The position numbers were made by a program, and so were the translations under genes. 64,000 nt of DNA from Morella rubra (taxonomy: Eukaryota; Streptophyta; Magnoliopsida; Fagales; Myricaceae): the NCBI GenBank assembly GCA_003952965.2, contig CM025851.1:27436238-27500237 (forward strand), written 5' to 3'. How positions within the stretch are numbered: the first letter of the stretch is position 1; the number at the start of each line of letters is the position of its first letter. Positions 1 through 9,776 of this stretch are shown here, in pieces. The notes beneath the pieces are model-generated. The model made no database searches, was not told the DNA's origin, and was given only the letters and a program-made list of their open reading frames with translations.

Positions 1-880
1 AACCGCTACCGGTACCTGTACTGTAACCGACAAGGACGATTTTTGTGCTTTAGCGGTGCAGTGTCGATGTCGAATATGTGATTCTGTTGCGGTGACGGTG
101 ACAGTGACGGTGACAGTGACGGTTTTCGCCAAACTATCACCTACATTACCATTAACCACCTCTACCGGGAAGAGGCCTGTGATGCCTATCACTCTGAATT
201 GATTGACAGTTGAGACTTGAGATGATTATTGATTATGTGACATACTTTTGTTGGGCTTTTGTTGGAATATTTTAGTTGGTTTATGTCACATTGTTGGACA
301 CTTTTGTTAGACTTTAATCTTTATGTTTGAATATGATATTATGTTGAACTTTTGGACAGCTTATTATATTTGTTATGAGTATTAATGATTATGATATTAT
401 GTTTGAATAAGTTATGATATTTTTCCATTTGATATGATTATTGATTATGATATTATGTTGAAAATTTAACAGGTTATGATATTTGAATTATTATATTTGT
501 TGCTTATATATGAGCATCAAATGGTCTTAATGGTCCAAAAAAGCCCAAAGAAAAAAGCCCAAAACATTGAAAAAAATGGAAAGCAAAAAAAAAAAGTCCA
601 TTCTTTTTACCCAACGGATACACTATTTAAGCGGTTACCATATAATTATCACCGTTAATAATGTCACCAACAATGGTGGTTATTGTGCCTTAGCGGTGAG
701 TTGGTCGTGTCAAATATGTGATTCTGTCAATTACGGTGACGGTGACAGTGACAGTTTTCGTCAAACCATTACTTACACTAGAGTTAACCACTCCTATTTT
801 CAGCCGCCACTGCAAAAAGTTCCCTAAAGTGATGTAAGGACTTCACTGCTTATTCTCCAGTCAGATGGAAAGCAGTGGGA
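1..880. repeat. Degenerate repeat region with two direct copies of a GTGACGGTGACAGTGAC-containing block
   Basis: Two related blocks of about 140 bp lie in direct orientation at roughly 20-165 and 650-800. Each has the order: ttagcggtg, a stretch ending atatgtgattctgt, a GTGACGGTGACAGTGAC microsatellite, gttttcg(c/t)caaac, then a taaccac motif. The AT-rich interval between them holds no convincing reading frame. The 60-codon and 86-codon open frames here are low-complexity or chance. The pair could be the remains of a transposon whose ends carry the block, but I could not fix boundaries or a target duplication. Confidence 0.4.
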
Positions 881-1407
881 ATGTTTTATGATACTGCAAT
901 AAAGTGAGTAATAGGTAAATGATTCAGGAAAAAAAAAAGAGGAGTAATACGGTAAATGCCCAAAGGCCCATTAAGGAGTCGGGCCTAATAAGTCTAATCA
1001 CCATAAAACATTGGACATATCTTGCAAAACTGATCAATGTTGATCATCCAATTTGATCATTAGACTTTACTTAAAAGCATCCCACGATCTACATCATTCA
1101 ACCTTTACATCATACAATCACAACGCTCCAAAATATTAGATACCCTCTCCATTAATGCATTCACAATATTTCAAATCAAAAAAACTTAACATGAAAATAA
1201 AACATATATAATATATTAATATTTTAAAAACCTTTTACAAATTAAAGATATGCAACGGTGGCCTTGTAGTCCAATGTAAGAAGTGCGCGACACGACTAGA
1301 GGCACGAGGACAATTACTGCTGAGAAAGAAATATTGCGAATACATAACGGGAGATCAAACCATAGACAGGCTCAATAATATTATGAGAAGACAATGCTAA
1401 GGCAGTG
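881..1407. other. 3' flank of RLK-A, homologous to the 3' flank of RLK-C
   Basis: There is no gene here. About 1000-1400 aligns by eye with 21790-22290 next to RLK-C. Shared segments include gatcatccaatttgat, ggactttactta, gacacgact and agaaatattg. This shows that the duplicated unit included sequence downstream of the receptor kinase. The RLK-A 3' UTR and polyadenylation site should lie in this stretch on the minus strand, but I cannot place them. Confidence 0.6.
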
Positions 1408-3816
1408 TTAATGACGAATATCTTTGTGGTGATGAAGAACATCAACTACTTGGCTCATGGTGGGTCTTGCATTTTTGTCCTCCTCCACACACTGCAGAGC
1501 CACACTAACCAACATTTCCATCTTACCCATGTCACATCTGCCTTCCATTATAGGGTCTATGACATCTTCAATCCAGCAGGTTTTTGTGGCCTCGCCATTC
1601 TTTTTCTCCCTAACCCATGTAACGAGACTTTTGCGTTCTCTGTCCGCTGCATCATCGACAGCATGGATCTGTGTGCTCTTTCCAGTCACCATTACCAAAA
1701 CAACAATGCCGTAGCTATAAACATCTACTTTGGAGGTGATGGGCAGATTGAATACCCACTCCGGAGCCATGTAACCGCGGGTTCCTCTCATCCTCGAGAA
1801 GGTTGAATTGCTGGAGTCACCTCTGTTTTGTAGTTTAGACAAGCCAAAATCTGCGACCTTTGGTTGATAATCAGAGTCTAGGAGTATGTTTTCGGGTTTT
1901 ACATCGCAGTGTAAAACCCACTCCAAGCACTCTTCATGCAGATAAGCCAGACCTTTTGCAGTGCCCAAAGCTATTTCAAACCTTTTCTTCCAATCAAGTG
2001 AATTAGAAGCAAGGTTTTGCGCCAAAGAACCATGCTCCATGTATTCGGACACCAAAAGCCTATGCTTTCCCTGAGCACAATAGCCCCACATCTCTATCAA
2101 GTGCATGTGGTTAAGCCTCCCAAGGATACTCACTTCTGCTAAGAATATATCTTCTCCTTGGTTAGCTACATTAAGTCGCTTTACTGCTGCAACTCGATTA
2201 TCAGCCAACACCCCTCTGTATACAATCCCTCCTGCTCCTCTTCCAATCTCCTCGGTAAAACCTTTTGTTGCCTTCTTTAGCTCGGCATAGGTAAATTTTC
2301 GTAATCCTGTGGGAGTAAAAAGATAACCTTGCTTGTTTTCCCCAGAATTTTTTCGGGTTCTAACCAGGAGACAACACACCGAAAAAATACAAACAATTTC
2401 GAGTCCTCCCAGTCCACATACAAACCAGAGCATGAGTTTCACTGTTCCATTTCCTCGGCTTCTTAGATACGTTCTGTTCGGTTGCAGTGGACCTTCAATA
2501 GAACAATCTAAACTGAATGGTTCTACAGTACTATTGGCATAGGAGAAGGGTTTCTTTTTGGCACTTTTTGGCATTTTCAAATAGATGGTTCCTGTGAAAT
2601 CGGGTGAATGATATCCGTTCCGCAGTAGGGCCTTTGGGTAACAGCTTGAAAAACCATCCTCCTTTTTGAAGACGTATTGGAATGCTTTGCAATCTTCGCA
2701 CAGTTTCAGGCATAAATTCTTGCATTCATGGAATGTATGATTGAGGAACATCCCATAATCATTACCATAGAATTGAGTGTGGCTCAGGTTTTGAAAGTAA
2801 GACGCAGTTTTTTTGCAAGAGAGAACAAATTCGGCTTCACACCCGTAAGACCAGTCAGTTGGATTTCTCATCCTATAACCTGGAAGGCAAGAGCATTTCC
2901 TACCAGAATCAGGAAAATAGCTGCATATACTGTTTTCCCCACACATACCGTGAATCTTGCAAGGTTTTTGAATGGCTTGCCATGAAACAACCCACGTCTC
3001 TCCCTGCTCGTCCCAACTGTACAATCGAATATTACCATCGTAGTCAAGTGTCAATCTTCTATGAAGCATTTGCCCATAGTCGGTGGACATAAAAGTAAAA
3101 CGATCAGACGAACTAAAATTCCCCAAGGAATCAAGCACTGCAGTTCTACTATTGTTGTGCCTAGACCTTCCAGTGTCCCAGCTTAGAAGCCCCGGATCAG
3201 GCCAGTAGATGCTGGAAAAATTAGGACTATCATAAACAAGGCGAAGAATGTTATCGTAATCAAATAAAAGCTTGTAGAAACCAGAGGAATAGTTGCTCTG
3301 GCTTCTCGAGGAGACGAGCTTTGTATTTCTGGTGAGAAATTGTTGGGGCAGCAAGGTATCAGTAGGGAAATCAAAGCTTTCCCATAAATTCTCGCCTTCC
3401 AGAGTACGTAGAACAAGATTACCAGTGTTGTAAAGATTTAGTTGTGCCGATGAGCGGGAAAGAGTGCTTGTGGCCCACACGGTGAATTGCCCAGCGTCGG
3501 TTAAGATAAGGTCACCAGTTTCCAGCAGGGAAAGCTTAGAGAGCCTTCCATTAACAGGTTGGTCTCTGTTTGCCGTCCAGATTACAGTGAGATGATGACT
3601 TCGTGTCTGTTGGGTGAACCATACGGCAAAGCAATAAGCATTTTCGCCCACGGGATAAAAGCCGGCGGAGAACACACCATTTGGTGAAGTTAACACAGCT
3701 TCCGGTTTCTCTGTGGAGAGAGATGAACCTTGACTCAAAGTATTAAAACTTGATGCCAGTGAAGCAAACGATGCCAAGGAGAGGACGACCAAGAGTAAAG
3801 TACTTGTCAACTTCAT
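1408..3816 (-). CDS. G-type lectin S-receptor-like serine/threonine-protein kinase (ZmPK1-like), RLK-A, intact
   Basis: Predicted plasma-membrane receptor kinase of 802 residues from one uninterrupted frame. Order: signal peptide (about 1-23, hydrophobic LLLVVLSLASFASLASS), bulb-type lectin domain (about 30-155), S-locus glycoprotein-type region (about 200-285), EGF-like module with six cysteines (C286, C292, C298, C308, C310, C326), PAN-like cysteine-rich region (about 334-415), transmembrane helix (about 461-485), kinase (about 520-798). The kinase has a complete catalytic set: glycine loop GRGAGGIV (525-532), K546, HCDVKPEN with D638, DFG at 656-658 and APE at 684-686. Cysteine before the catalytic aspartate makes it a non-RD kinase, common among plant innate-immunity receptors. 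Length and the intronless structure fit the ZmPK1-like group. The ATG at 3816 is chosen because it gives the signal peptide directly. Ligand unknown. It is the only intact member here and the likely parent type of RLK-B and RLK-C. Confidence 0.93.
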   Translation of the reverse strand: MKLTSTLLLVVLSLASFASLASSFNTLSQGSSLSTEKPEAVLTSPNGVFSAGFYPVGENAYCFAVWFTQQTRSHHLTVIWTANRDQPVNGRLSKLSLLETGDLILTDAGQFTVWATSTLSRSSAQLNLYNTGNLVLRTLEGENLWESFDFPTDTLLPQQFLTRNTKLVSSRSQSNYSSGFYKLLFDYDNILRLVYDSPNFSSIYWPDPGLLSWDTGRSRHNNSRTAVLDSLGNFSSSDRFTFMSTDYGQMLHRRLTLDYDGNIRLYSWDEQGETWVVSWQAIQKPCKIHGMCGENSICSYFPDSGRKCSCLPGYRMRNPTDWSYGCEAEFVLSCKKTASYFQNLSHTQFYGNDYGMFLNHTFHECKNLCLKLCEDCKAFQYVFKKEDGFSSCYPKALLRNGYHSPDFTGTIYLKMPKSAKKKPFSYANSTVEPFSLDCSIEGPLQPNRTYLRSRGNGTVKLMLWFVCGLGGLEIVCIFSVCCLLVRTRKNSGENKQGYLFTPTGLRKFTYAELKKATKGFTEEIGRGAGGIVYRGVLADNRVAAVKRLNVANQGEDIFLAEVSILGRLNHMHLIEMWGYCAQGKHRLLVSEYMEHGSLAQNLASNSLDWKKRFEIALGTAKGLAYLHEECLEWVLHCDVKPENILLDSDYQPKVADFGLSKLQNRGDSSNSTFSRMRGTRGYMAPEWVFNLPITSKVDVYSYGIVVLVMVTGKSTQIHAVDDAADRERKSLVTWVREKKNGEATKTCWIEDVIDPIMEGRCDMGKMEMLVSVALQCVEEDKNARPTMSQVVDVLHHHKDIRH

Positions 3817-4113
3817 GGCAGCTCAAAAATGGATGGGCTTTGGGAACTAAGATCTTCTTCTTCTCTTACTCTATGTTTTAATTTAAGATATTCACTTAAG
3901 TGCCAAATGTGTGGAGCAACCCGCATGCAGGACTCTCATCTCCTTGACGTGCAAAAGGACAATTAGTAGTTAGTTGAAAAATGATCTCTTATCTTCGCCG
4001 GAGAAGCAAACAAGGGGTACCATGCGCAGGTTATGGTCTCTTATGTGGAAAAATGAGTGAAATCAAAAGCAAGACTTTCTTTTGATCACGCACGTTTTAG
4101 TAAAATAGCATTG
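3817..4113 (-). promoter_or_regulatory. 5' flank of RLK-A with a block conserved upstream of RLK-B
   Basis: The presumed promoter and 5' leader of RLK-A. Sequence at about 4050-4106 (gtgaaatcaaaagcaagact, then tttcttttgatcacg and cgttttag) is nearly identical to 63810-63862 upstream of RLK-B. Parts nearer the start codon (gtgtggagcaa, aggactctcatct, aaaaggacaattag) also recur there. Conservation may reflect common descent of the duplicate rather than function. No TATA box is called with confidence. Confidence 0.5.
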
Positions 4114-4362
4114 TTTTACTACAATTTGATCACCAAATTGTTTTCCTTTGCTGAATGTTTATCATCATTATCTACTGTAGCAGCTCCTTTTTGTTGTTCT
4201 TTGTTGACCTTGGCTAGTTCTCTTGACTGGTTAGTTTAGACTATGTTGGAGGCTGATGCCCTGTTTGTCAAGGTAATGTTACCTGTGCAGGAATTTCTCC
4301 CGTGTATTTTTTTGCTTTTTCAATATATCTTACTTATAACAAAGAAAAAGAAAAAGAAAAAG
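4114..4362 (+). mobile_element. Short non-LTR retrotransposon-like insertion with 12-bp target duplication
   Basis: A 249-bp segment interrupts the 5' flank of RLK-A relative to RLK-B. It is bounded by the 12-bp direct repeat aaaatagcattg (4102-4113 and 4363-4374). It ends in an A-rich tail of repeated aaaaag units after tcaatatatcttactta, as expected for a 5'-truncated LINE or a SINE. The RLK-B flank reads through this point without the insert (cgttttag, then agcattggcttg). No coding domain is visible. Confidence 0.65.
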
Positions 4363-4428
4363 AAAATAGCATTGACTTGATCAAGTCAACTCAATGACAA
4401 TTAGGAGAGCCGCCACTTGTTTGTGGCA

Positions 4429-4764
4429 GTCTTCTTCCAACTTGTTTGTGCAAAACTTAGCTAGCTAGTCAATAGAGTACCTTATAATATATTTTTTTGT
4501 ATGTTAATATATTCGCTACCATTTCTAACACGGCACTGTTAAGTCTTCTTCCAACTTGTTTGTGCAAAACTTAGCTAGCTCAATAGAGTACCTTATAATA
4601 TATTTTTTTGTATGTTAATATATTCGCTACCATTTCTAACACGGCACTGTTAAGTCTTCTTCCAACTTGTTTGTGCAAAACTTAGCTAGCTAGTCAATAG
4701 AGTACCTTATAATATATTTTTTTGTATGTTAATATATTCGCTACGATTTCTAACACGGCACTGT
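4429..4764. repeat. Three-copy tandem repeat, unit 110-114 bp
   Basis: Units begin gtcttcttccaacttgtttg at 4429, 4543 and 4653, and end near cggcactgt. The copies differ only by a small agct/tagt indel and a few substitutions, which implies recent expansion. There is no coding potential. The array sits about 600-950 bp upstream of the RLK-A start codon. Confidence 0.85.
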
Positions 4765-5557
4765 CAACATAAATAAGACACAAAACGCCGAGAGAACTAG
4801 TCAATAGAATACCTTATAATATTTTTTTTTTTGTATTATATGACAACTTGCTGACTACGTTGTTGTTGTGTATTTCGTTATATAAAATAGTTTATTGACA
4901 TGTATGTTGTATCTTATAACTTATTATACCGCAAAAATTTATGGGATATTAGACTGTATAGATACATGCCATGCACATTAAATACATTGTAGTATAGTAT
5001 TTGATATATTAGAATGTATTTAACTAGTATATGATGATCCACCTGATTGAAGTTATTAAGGCATAATATAATGTGTCATTCAATTATGAAATTGTTGTAG
5101 CATGATATATTGTACTATATTATGGCATGTCACGCCCCAAAAATCAGCACAATTAAATAAAAGAAATTTATCTCATTTATTCAAAACATATTATAACTAT
5201 AATGTTTCAAAACATAAATTTAAACAAATTCTCTAATTCCAAAACGATGTTCCCATCTATCCTGCCCGCATGCTTTCTAAGTTTAATCCTTGAACAATCT
5301 TTGAAAATAAGAAAAATAATAACAGAGTGAGTTCAACAACTCAGTAAGAGAAGAATAAAATAAACGAATAAAAATATAATCGTTTACGAAATCAGAAATT
5401 CACAGTTATAGATAGTTTTACCAGTAATACAGAAAAATCCCTTAGGCATAAACAATAAGCCACATTTACCCCAGTGGCAGAGATGTGCAACAACTTATCC
5501 GGCGGCCAACCAAAATAAGTCAACAGTAAGTGACCCTACTAAGACTTAGCGAGAACG
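4765..5557. other. AT-rich non-coding stretch with an LTR-like start
   Basis: I see no gene. TGTCACGCCCCAAAAATC at 5128 resembles the start of some plant LTRs. Its sequence seems to continue after the CACTA insertion at 9155-9297, so this may be a degraded LTR element split by that insertion. No partner LTR or retroelement domain is visible. Confidence 0.3.
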
Positions 5558-8500
5558 CACTACAAAAAAATAGGTCTTTAGTGGCGGTCGCTAAAAACGC
5601 CACTAAAGAGTGTCTTTAGCAGCTTTTGTGGACAAACGCCTCTACAGACAATCTGACCGCTGCTACAGGTACCCTTTAGCAGCGTTTTTTTTTTTACAAA
5701 CGCCGGTAAAAGTTCGATCTTTAGCAGCATTTTTTCACAAACGCCACTAAAGGTCTAATTTTTAGCAGCATTTTTAAAAAAACACTACTAAAGGTGTGAG
5801 TTATAGCGGTGGTCATTGTGACTGCCACTGTAGGTCTAATTTCTAGCAGTGTTTGGGAACAGGCGTTGCTAGAAATTGGGTATCTATAGCGGCGGTCACA
5901 GTGACCGCCGCTATAGCTTAGACCTTTAGCAGTGTTTTTTTACAAAAACCCTGCTAAAGGTGTATCTATAGCAGTGTTTGTTGACACAAACACTACTATA
6001 GGTATAATTGAAAATAATATTTTTTATTTATTAATTATAAGTTATTTAATGTTAATAATTATTTTATATATTATTATATTCCTTTTTAAAATATAATTTT
6101 ATTTTGTCATGTATTTGAAAAATTTTATTTTAAAGGACCTACTTAATAAAATATGGAATTAAAGGGAGTGTTATGAAATTGAAGTTGTTATATGATATAT
6201 TTTAAATTATACCTATGGTTGTTATGGTAATTGCATATTTATTGACTAATCTAAGTAGTTTAGAAAACATCTATTATAATACTTATAATGAGCATATATA
6301 TTTTGAATAATTAGTAATATAATACTATTTAATTATGACATATTATTTAATTTCAAACAAAAATATATTGTGAGACTAGCTTATGCAATTAAAGTACATA
6401 ACTTAATATATGGTCTTAGAGGCTATGATTTAGTCATTAGGTATATAGGTACCTATATATAAAGTACTTAGGTTAATTAGCACATATCACGTATAAGAGA
6501 TGTTTGTAGCATAAATTGTATATAGTTTACTAAAGTTTTTGACACGTCGGACACCAATAGCACAAGAATGCACTAAACATATTACATTTACAAAATTTTT
6601 TGCAATCCCAAAGTGGGACAAAGCTACAAACGTGCAATATATATGTTATAGACACTTGGATCCCCATGCATGTATGCCCAACGAAGTAATATTTGAAATC
6701 AATTTAACACAGGAGAAGAAACACTGAAACGTGTCTAACTCATTTGTCGACCGATCCCACACAAAAATTATTTTGGCATTGGGCGGGAAGGGATGGCGCC
6801 CACGACTTCCAGGTGGAAAGTTGGAAACTTACTTTTGGAGATGTGCCAATGTTTGAAACACTCGTCTGACACTTTAACCAAATTTTTGTGGTTCAGAATC
6901 CCCCACTGAGAAGGAGATGAGCAACATATTCCTTCTCCATCCACGGGACATTTTCGTTGTAAGGTGCTCTGTTCCATAAGTGCTTGCACACTCTGTGTGC
7001 TCAGTGGATGTAGTTATAATTCCCGCACATTCTGTCATCAAGTGCACACACGAGCATTCTCATGTTGCTATGCTGTATATCTATCGCAATAATTGCATCT
7101 GTCTTTATTTTTGCTATTCAGAACATTTTTTCGGTGTGAGTTCATCTAATGGCTCGAAGTGCTATGCCAGGGAGGAAGGGAGGACGTTCGTCCCAACATC
7201 GATGTTAGAGAGTAAGGGTTCCAATCCTTTGCCTTCACAACCATCTCAGCTCTCACTGCAAGATTCCCCTTTGGGTCTTCGGATGCAAGGGTACAGTTGT
7301 AGATGGCCAATATAATTGCAGTGTAAATTATTTGTAAAGGCTCTTGGAGAAATCAATATCATACAAAATGAAGCTGCCTGTCACTTGCACTTGTAGACAT
7401 TCTGTTGGAGAATGATATGTAATATTTGCTGATGCTGCAATTTTTAAAGCCTTTGGAACTATGTTCACCTTCAGATGAAGTCGAAGGAACAGAATTGAAA
7501 ATTTACATGGAACTTTATTCGAGAATGCATGTGCAATTGAAGGCATTCGTTTTAAAATTTTTTCTGTTGTTGGATAATGCATATGCAATAGAAGCTCGCT
7601 ACTGCAATTTTTGTCAGTCTTCTTTGAAACTCTGTTGGATAATGCATGTGTAATTGAAGGCATCTATTCAATTATCTAAATTGATTGGAATTGTTGGATA
7701 ATGCAGATGCAATAGAAGCTGAGGCAGCAATTTTTAAATTCTTTGGAACTTTCTTGGATAATGCATATGTAACTGAGGTTGGCGATGTAAGTGAATTTCG
7801 CACTACATTCTTTGCGATTCATGCTGTATTTCCTGGGGTATGTGGTAGAGAGTATGGTGGGTTTTGAAATGTTGCTATTAATTTCAAACTTCACATGAAG
7901 GCCAATTGATATGTACTGCAGTGACTTCAGCTCATGTGCTTTCATCTACCACATGCTCAGCATTTTTACTGTCTTTTTTTTGGAAGAGGCCCTTGGTGCC
8001 CGGGGGGAGAGGGTGGGGAGGTTGTACGTGGAATTGAAACTCCTCTTCTTTCATTGGATCGTTTCATTGAACTGTGCATTCAATAATTTCATTTTTAATA
8101 TTCTTTTGAGCAAGGAAAAAAGTCAAGTCACCTATGTGGGCTCAAATGGGTCATATATGCTCTCTGTTCTCATGGAATACGAATTGCTTGATTTAATTTA
8201 AAAGAATCCAAACCAAAGAAGCACAGAGGGACAACATCTTGGACTTAATTTGTGGTCTGTAATTCTAGTATGTTGTGCTGATTTCATGCAACTAAATGTT
8301 GCCAATCTTATTGTTAGGACTGTAAAATGCCTCTATGTTTATGAATTTTGGAATGCCCTTCTATGTTTATGAATTTGGAATGCTTCTAAAATGTCTCTAT
8401 GTATTCTATATCTCTCTCTGTTGCATCTGTTCAAGCTATTGGCATATTGTTCATTTTTTCTTATCCTGTTTCTCTTTTTCAATGGCATAGTTACCACTTG

Positions 8501-9154
8501 GTGAAGATGGTGTTGGTGTTGATGGTGTACTGAAGCTGCTTCTGCTAATGCTAGGATTAAAGTTATTTTTATTTTATGTTAGAAATTTATAGACTCTTAT
8601 GTTGTAAAACTTGTAAGACTTGGTTATTTAATCAATAATGAATTATATTTTGCTTTATTATCTGTGTTCTTAGGTTTTTACATCAATGAATTATGGTTAT
8701 TAAAATTAATTTGTTTTACAAATTAAAAATGCTGGTGTTTTTATAAATATTGTTGTTGCAACGTTTTTCTTTTGGGTAAAAAAAAAAAAAAAAACTGGCA
8801 TAGACCTTTAGCGGCGGTCACAAAAACGCTGCTATAGATTTTTAAATGCAGACCAAGATCAACCTACAACAGCGTTTTTAACAAACGCCGTAGTAGAGTA
8901 GTTTATAGCGGCGTTTTACAAATGCTACTAAAGACCTTGAAACGCTGTAAAAAAAAAAAACACAATTGCACTTGGGTCTATAGCGGTGGTCACAAACGCC
9001 GCTATAGATCAGCGGTCTTCACTAGCGGTTGCAAAAATCACCGCTAAAACCTATCCCGACGGTCATATAACTGCCGCTAAAAAAACGCTGCTAAAACCTA
9101 TAGCAATATTTTTTTAGCCTAAAGCAGCGGTCGTTACCCTTTTTTTTAGTAGTG
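5558..9154. mobile_element. Non-autonomous CACTA (En/Spm) transposon, 3.6 kb
   Basis: The left end reads CACTACAAAAAAATAGG; the right end, read inward on the minus strand, is CACTACTAAAAAAAAGGG. The flanking 3-bp duplication is acg (5555-5557 and 9155-9157), the size typical of CACTA elements. Subterminal regions (about 5575-6005 and 8795-9145) are packed with direct and inverted copies of a motif around tagcggcggtcac / gacgccgctata. This is the kind of array expected for binding of a TNPA-like protein. The middle (6000-8790) is AT-rich and has no transposase domain. It depends on a partner element for movement. Confidence 0.88.
7390..7800 (+). repeat. Imperfect repeats inside the 3.6-kb CACTA element
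   Basis: Several diverged copies of a block built on ttggataatgcatatgcaat, agaagctgaggcagcaattt and ttaaattctttggaact follow one another. In one frame they read as repeated alanine-rich segments with NAYAIEA-like cores. This could be a captured and locally amplified host fragment, or simple tandem growth. I do not recognise a protein family. Confidence 0.45.
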
Positions 9155-9297
9155 ACGCCACGTGTGCACTAGGGAGAAACCCATGCAAAAACAAACTCCG
9201 TAGAATGGGTGCACTCAGTATCACTAAGTTGGTACCAACAATAGCAGTAACAATCAGAACATCATCTCGGGGTTTGAAAATAGTATAATAAATAATA
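9155..9297. other. Continuation of pre-insertion sequence
   Basis: Short non-coding stretch that joins to 4765-5557 across the CACTA insertion. No feature is visible in it. Confidence 0.4.
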
Positions 9298-9563
9298 GGC
9301 TAAATTACTTCGTACGTCCCTGGGGTTTGACCTTTTCCCAGTTTGGTCCTCAGGGTTCGATTTTCCCTAAAAACATCCCTGGGGTGAGGACCCATTACCA
9401 AATAGATCCTGCGTTAACTCTTGGACGGAAATGCACACGTGGCTAACGGCTTACACGTGGGAATTGACAGCTGATTTTTTTTTAAAATCTCGCCCAATCA
9501 CAATGTGACACGTGTCACTACAAATAAATAAAAATAAAAAATATTTTTTTTTAAAAAAATAAA

Positions 9564-9597
<34 letters not shown>

Positions 9598-9775
9598 CGG
9601 ATCGGGGGAGACCCCCGATCCTTTCCCGGTGGAGGGGTCACGGTGGAGGCCCCTCCACTGGCCCATTCTGGTTGCCCAGAATTGGGCAGCCAGCGGAGGA
9701 GGGAAGGACTCCCTCCTCCCCAGGCGGTGCTCGGGGGCGGCTGGGGGAGGTCCCCCAGCCGCCCTAGAGCCGGGC
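9298..9775. mobile_element. Mutator-like (MULE) terminal region followed by GC-rich hairpins
   Basis: The stretch begins ggctaaattacttcgtacgt, then ccctggggtttgacc and cccagtttggtcct, a style of long terminal inverted repeat I know from plant MULE-type elements. After a poly-A run of about 28 (around 9568-9595) comes a GC-rich block with strong inverted repeats. The opposite terminus is not visible in the window, so the element is truncated or its other end lies elsewhere. It directly abuts the start codon of the CACTA-1 transposase remnant. Confidence 0.5.
9599..9763. repeat. Cluster of GC-rich hairpins
   Basis: Two perfect stems are readable: 9599-9608 with 9612-9621 (10 bp, 3-nt loop) and 9736-9748 with 9751-9763 (13 bp, 2-nt loop). 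Between them lie imperfect palindromes around ggaggggtcac/gcccctcc and gaggaggg/ccctcctc. The block has far higher GC than its surroundings. Confidence 0.85.
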
Positions 9776-9776
9776 G

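Noticed and set aside
1405..3416. Plus- and minus-strand open frames overlapping RLK-A (for example 1405-1806, 2728-3092, 3183-3416)
   Set aside because: They are other-frame shadows of the conserved receptor kinase; none has family motifs.
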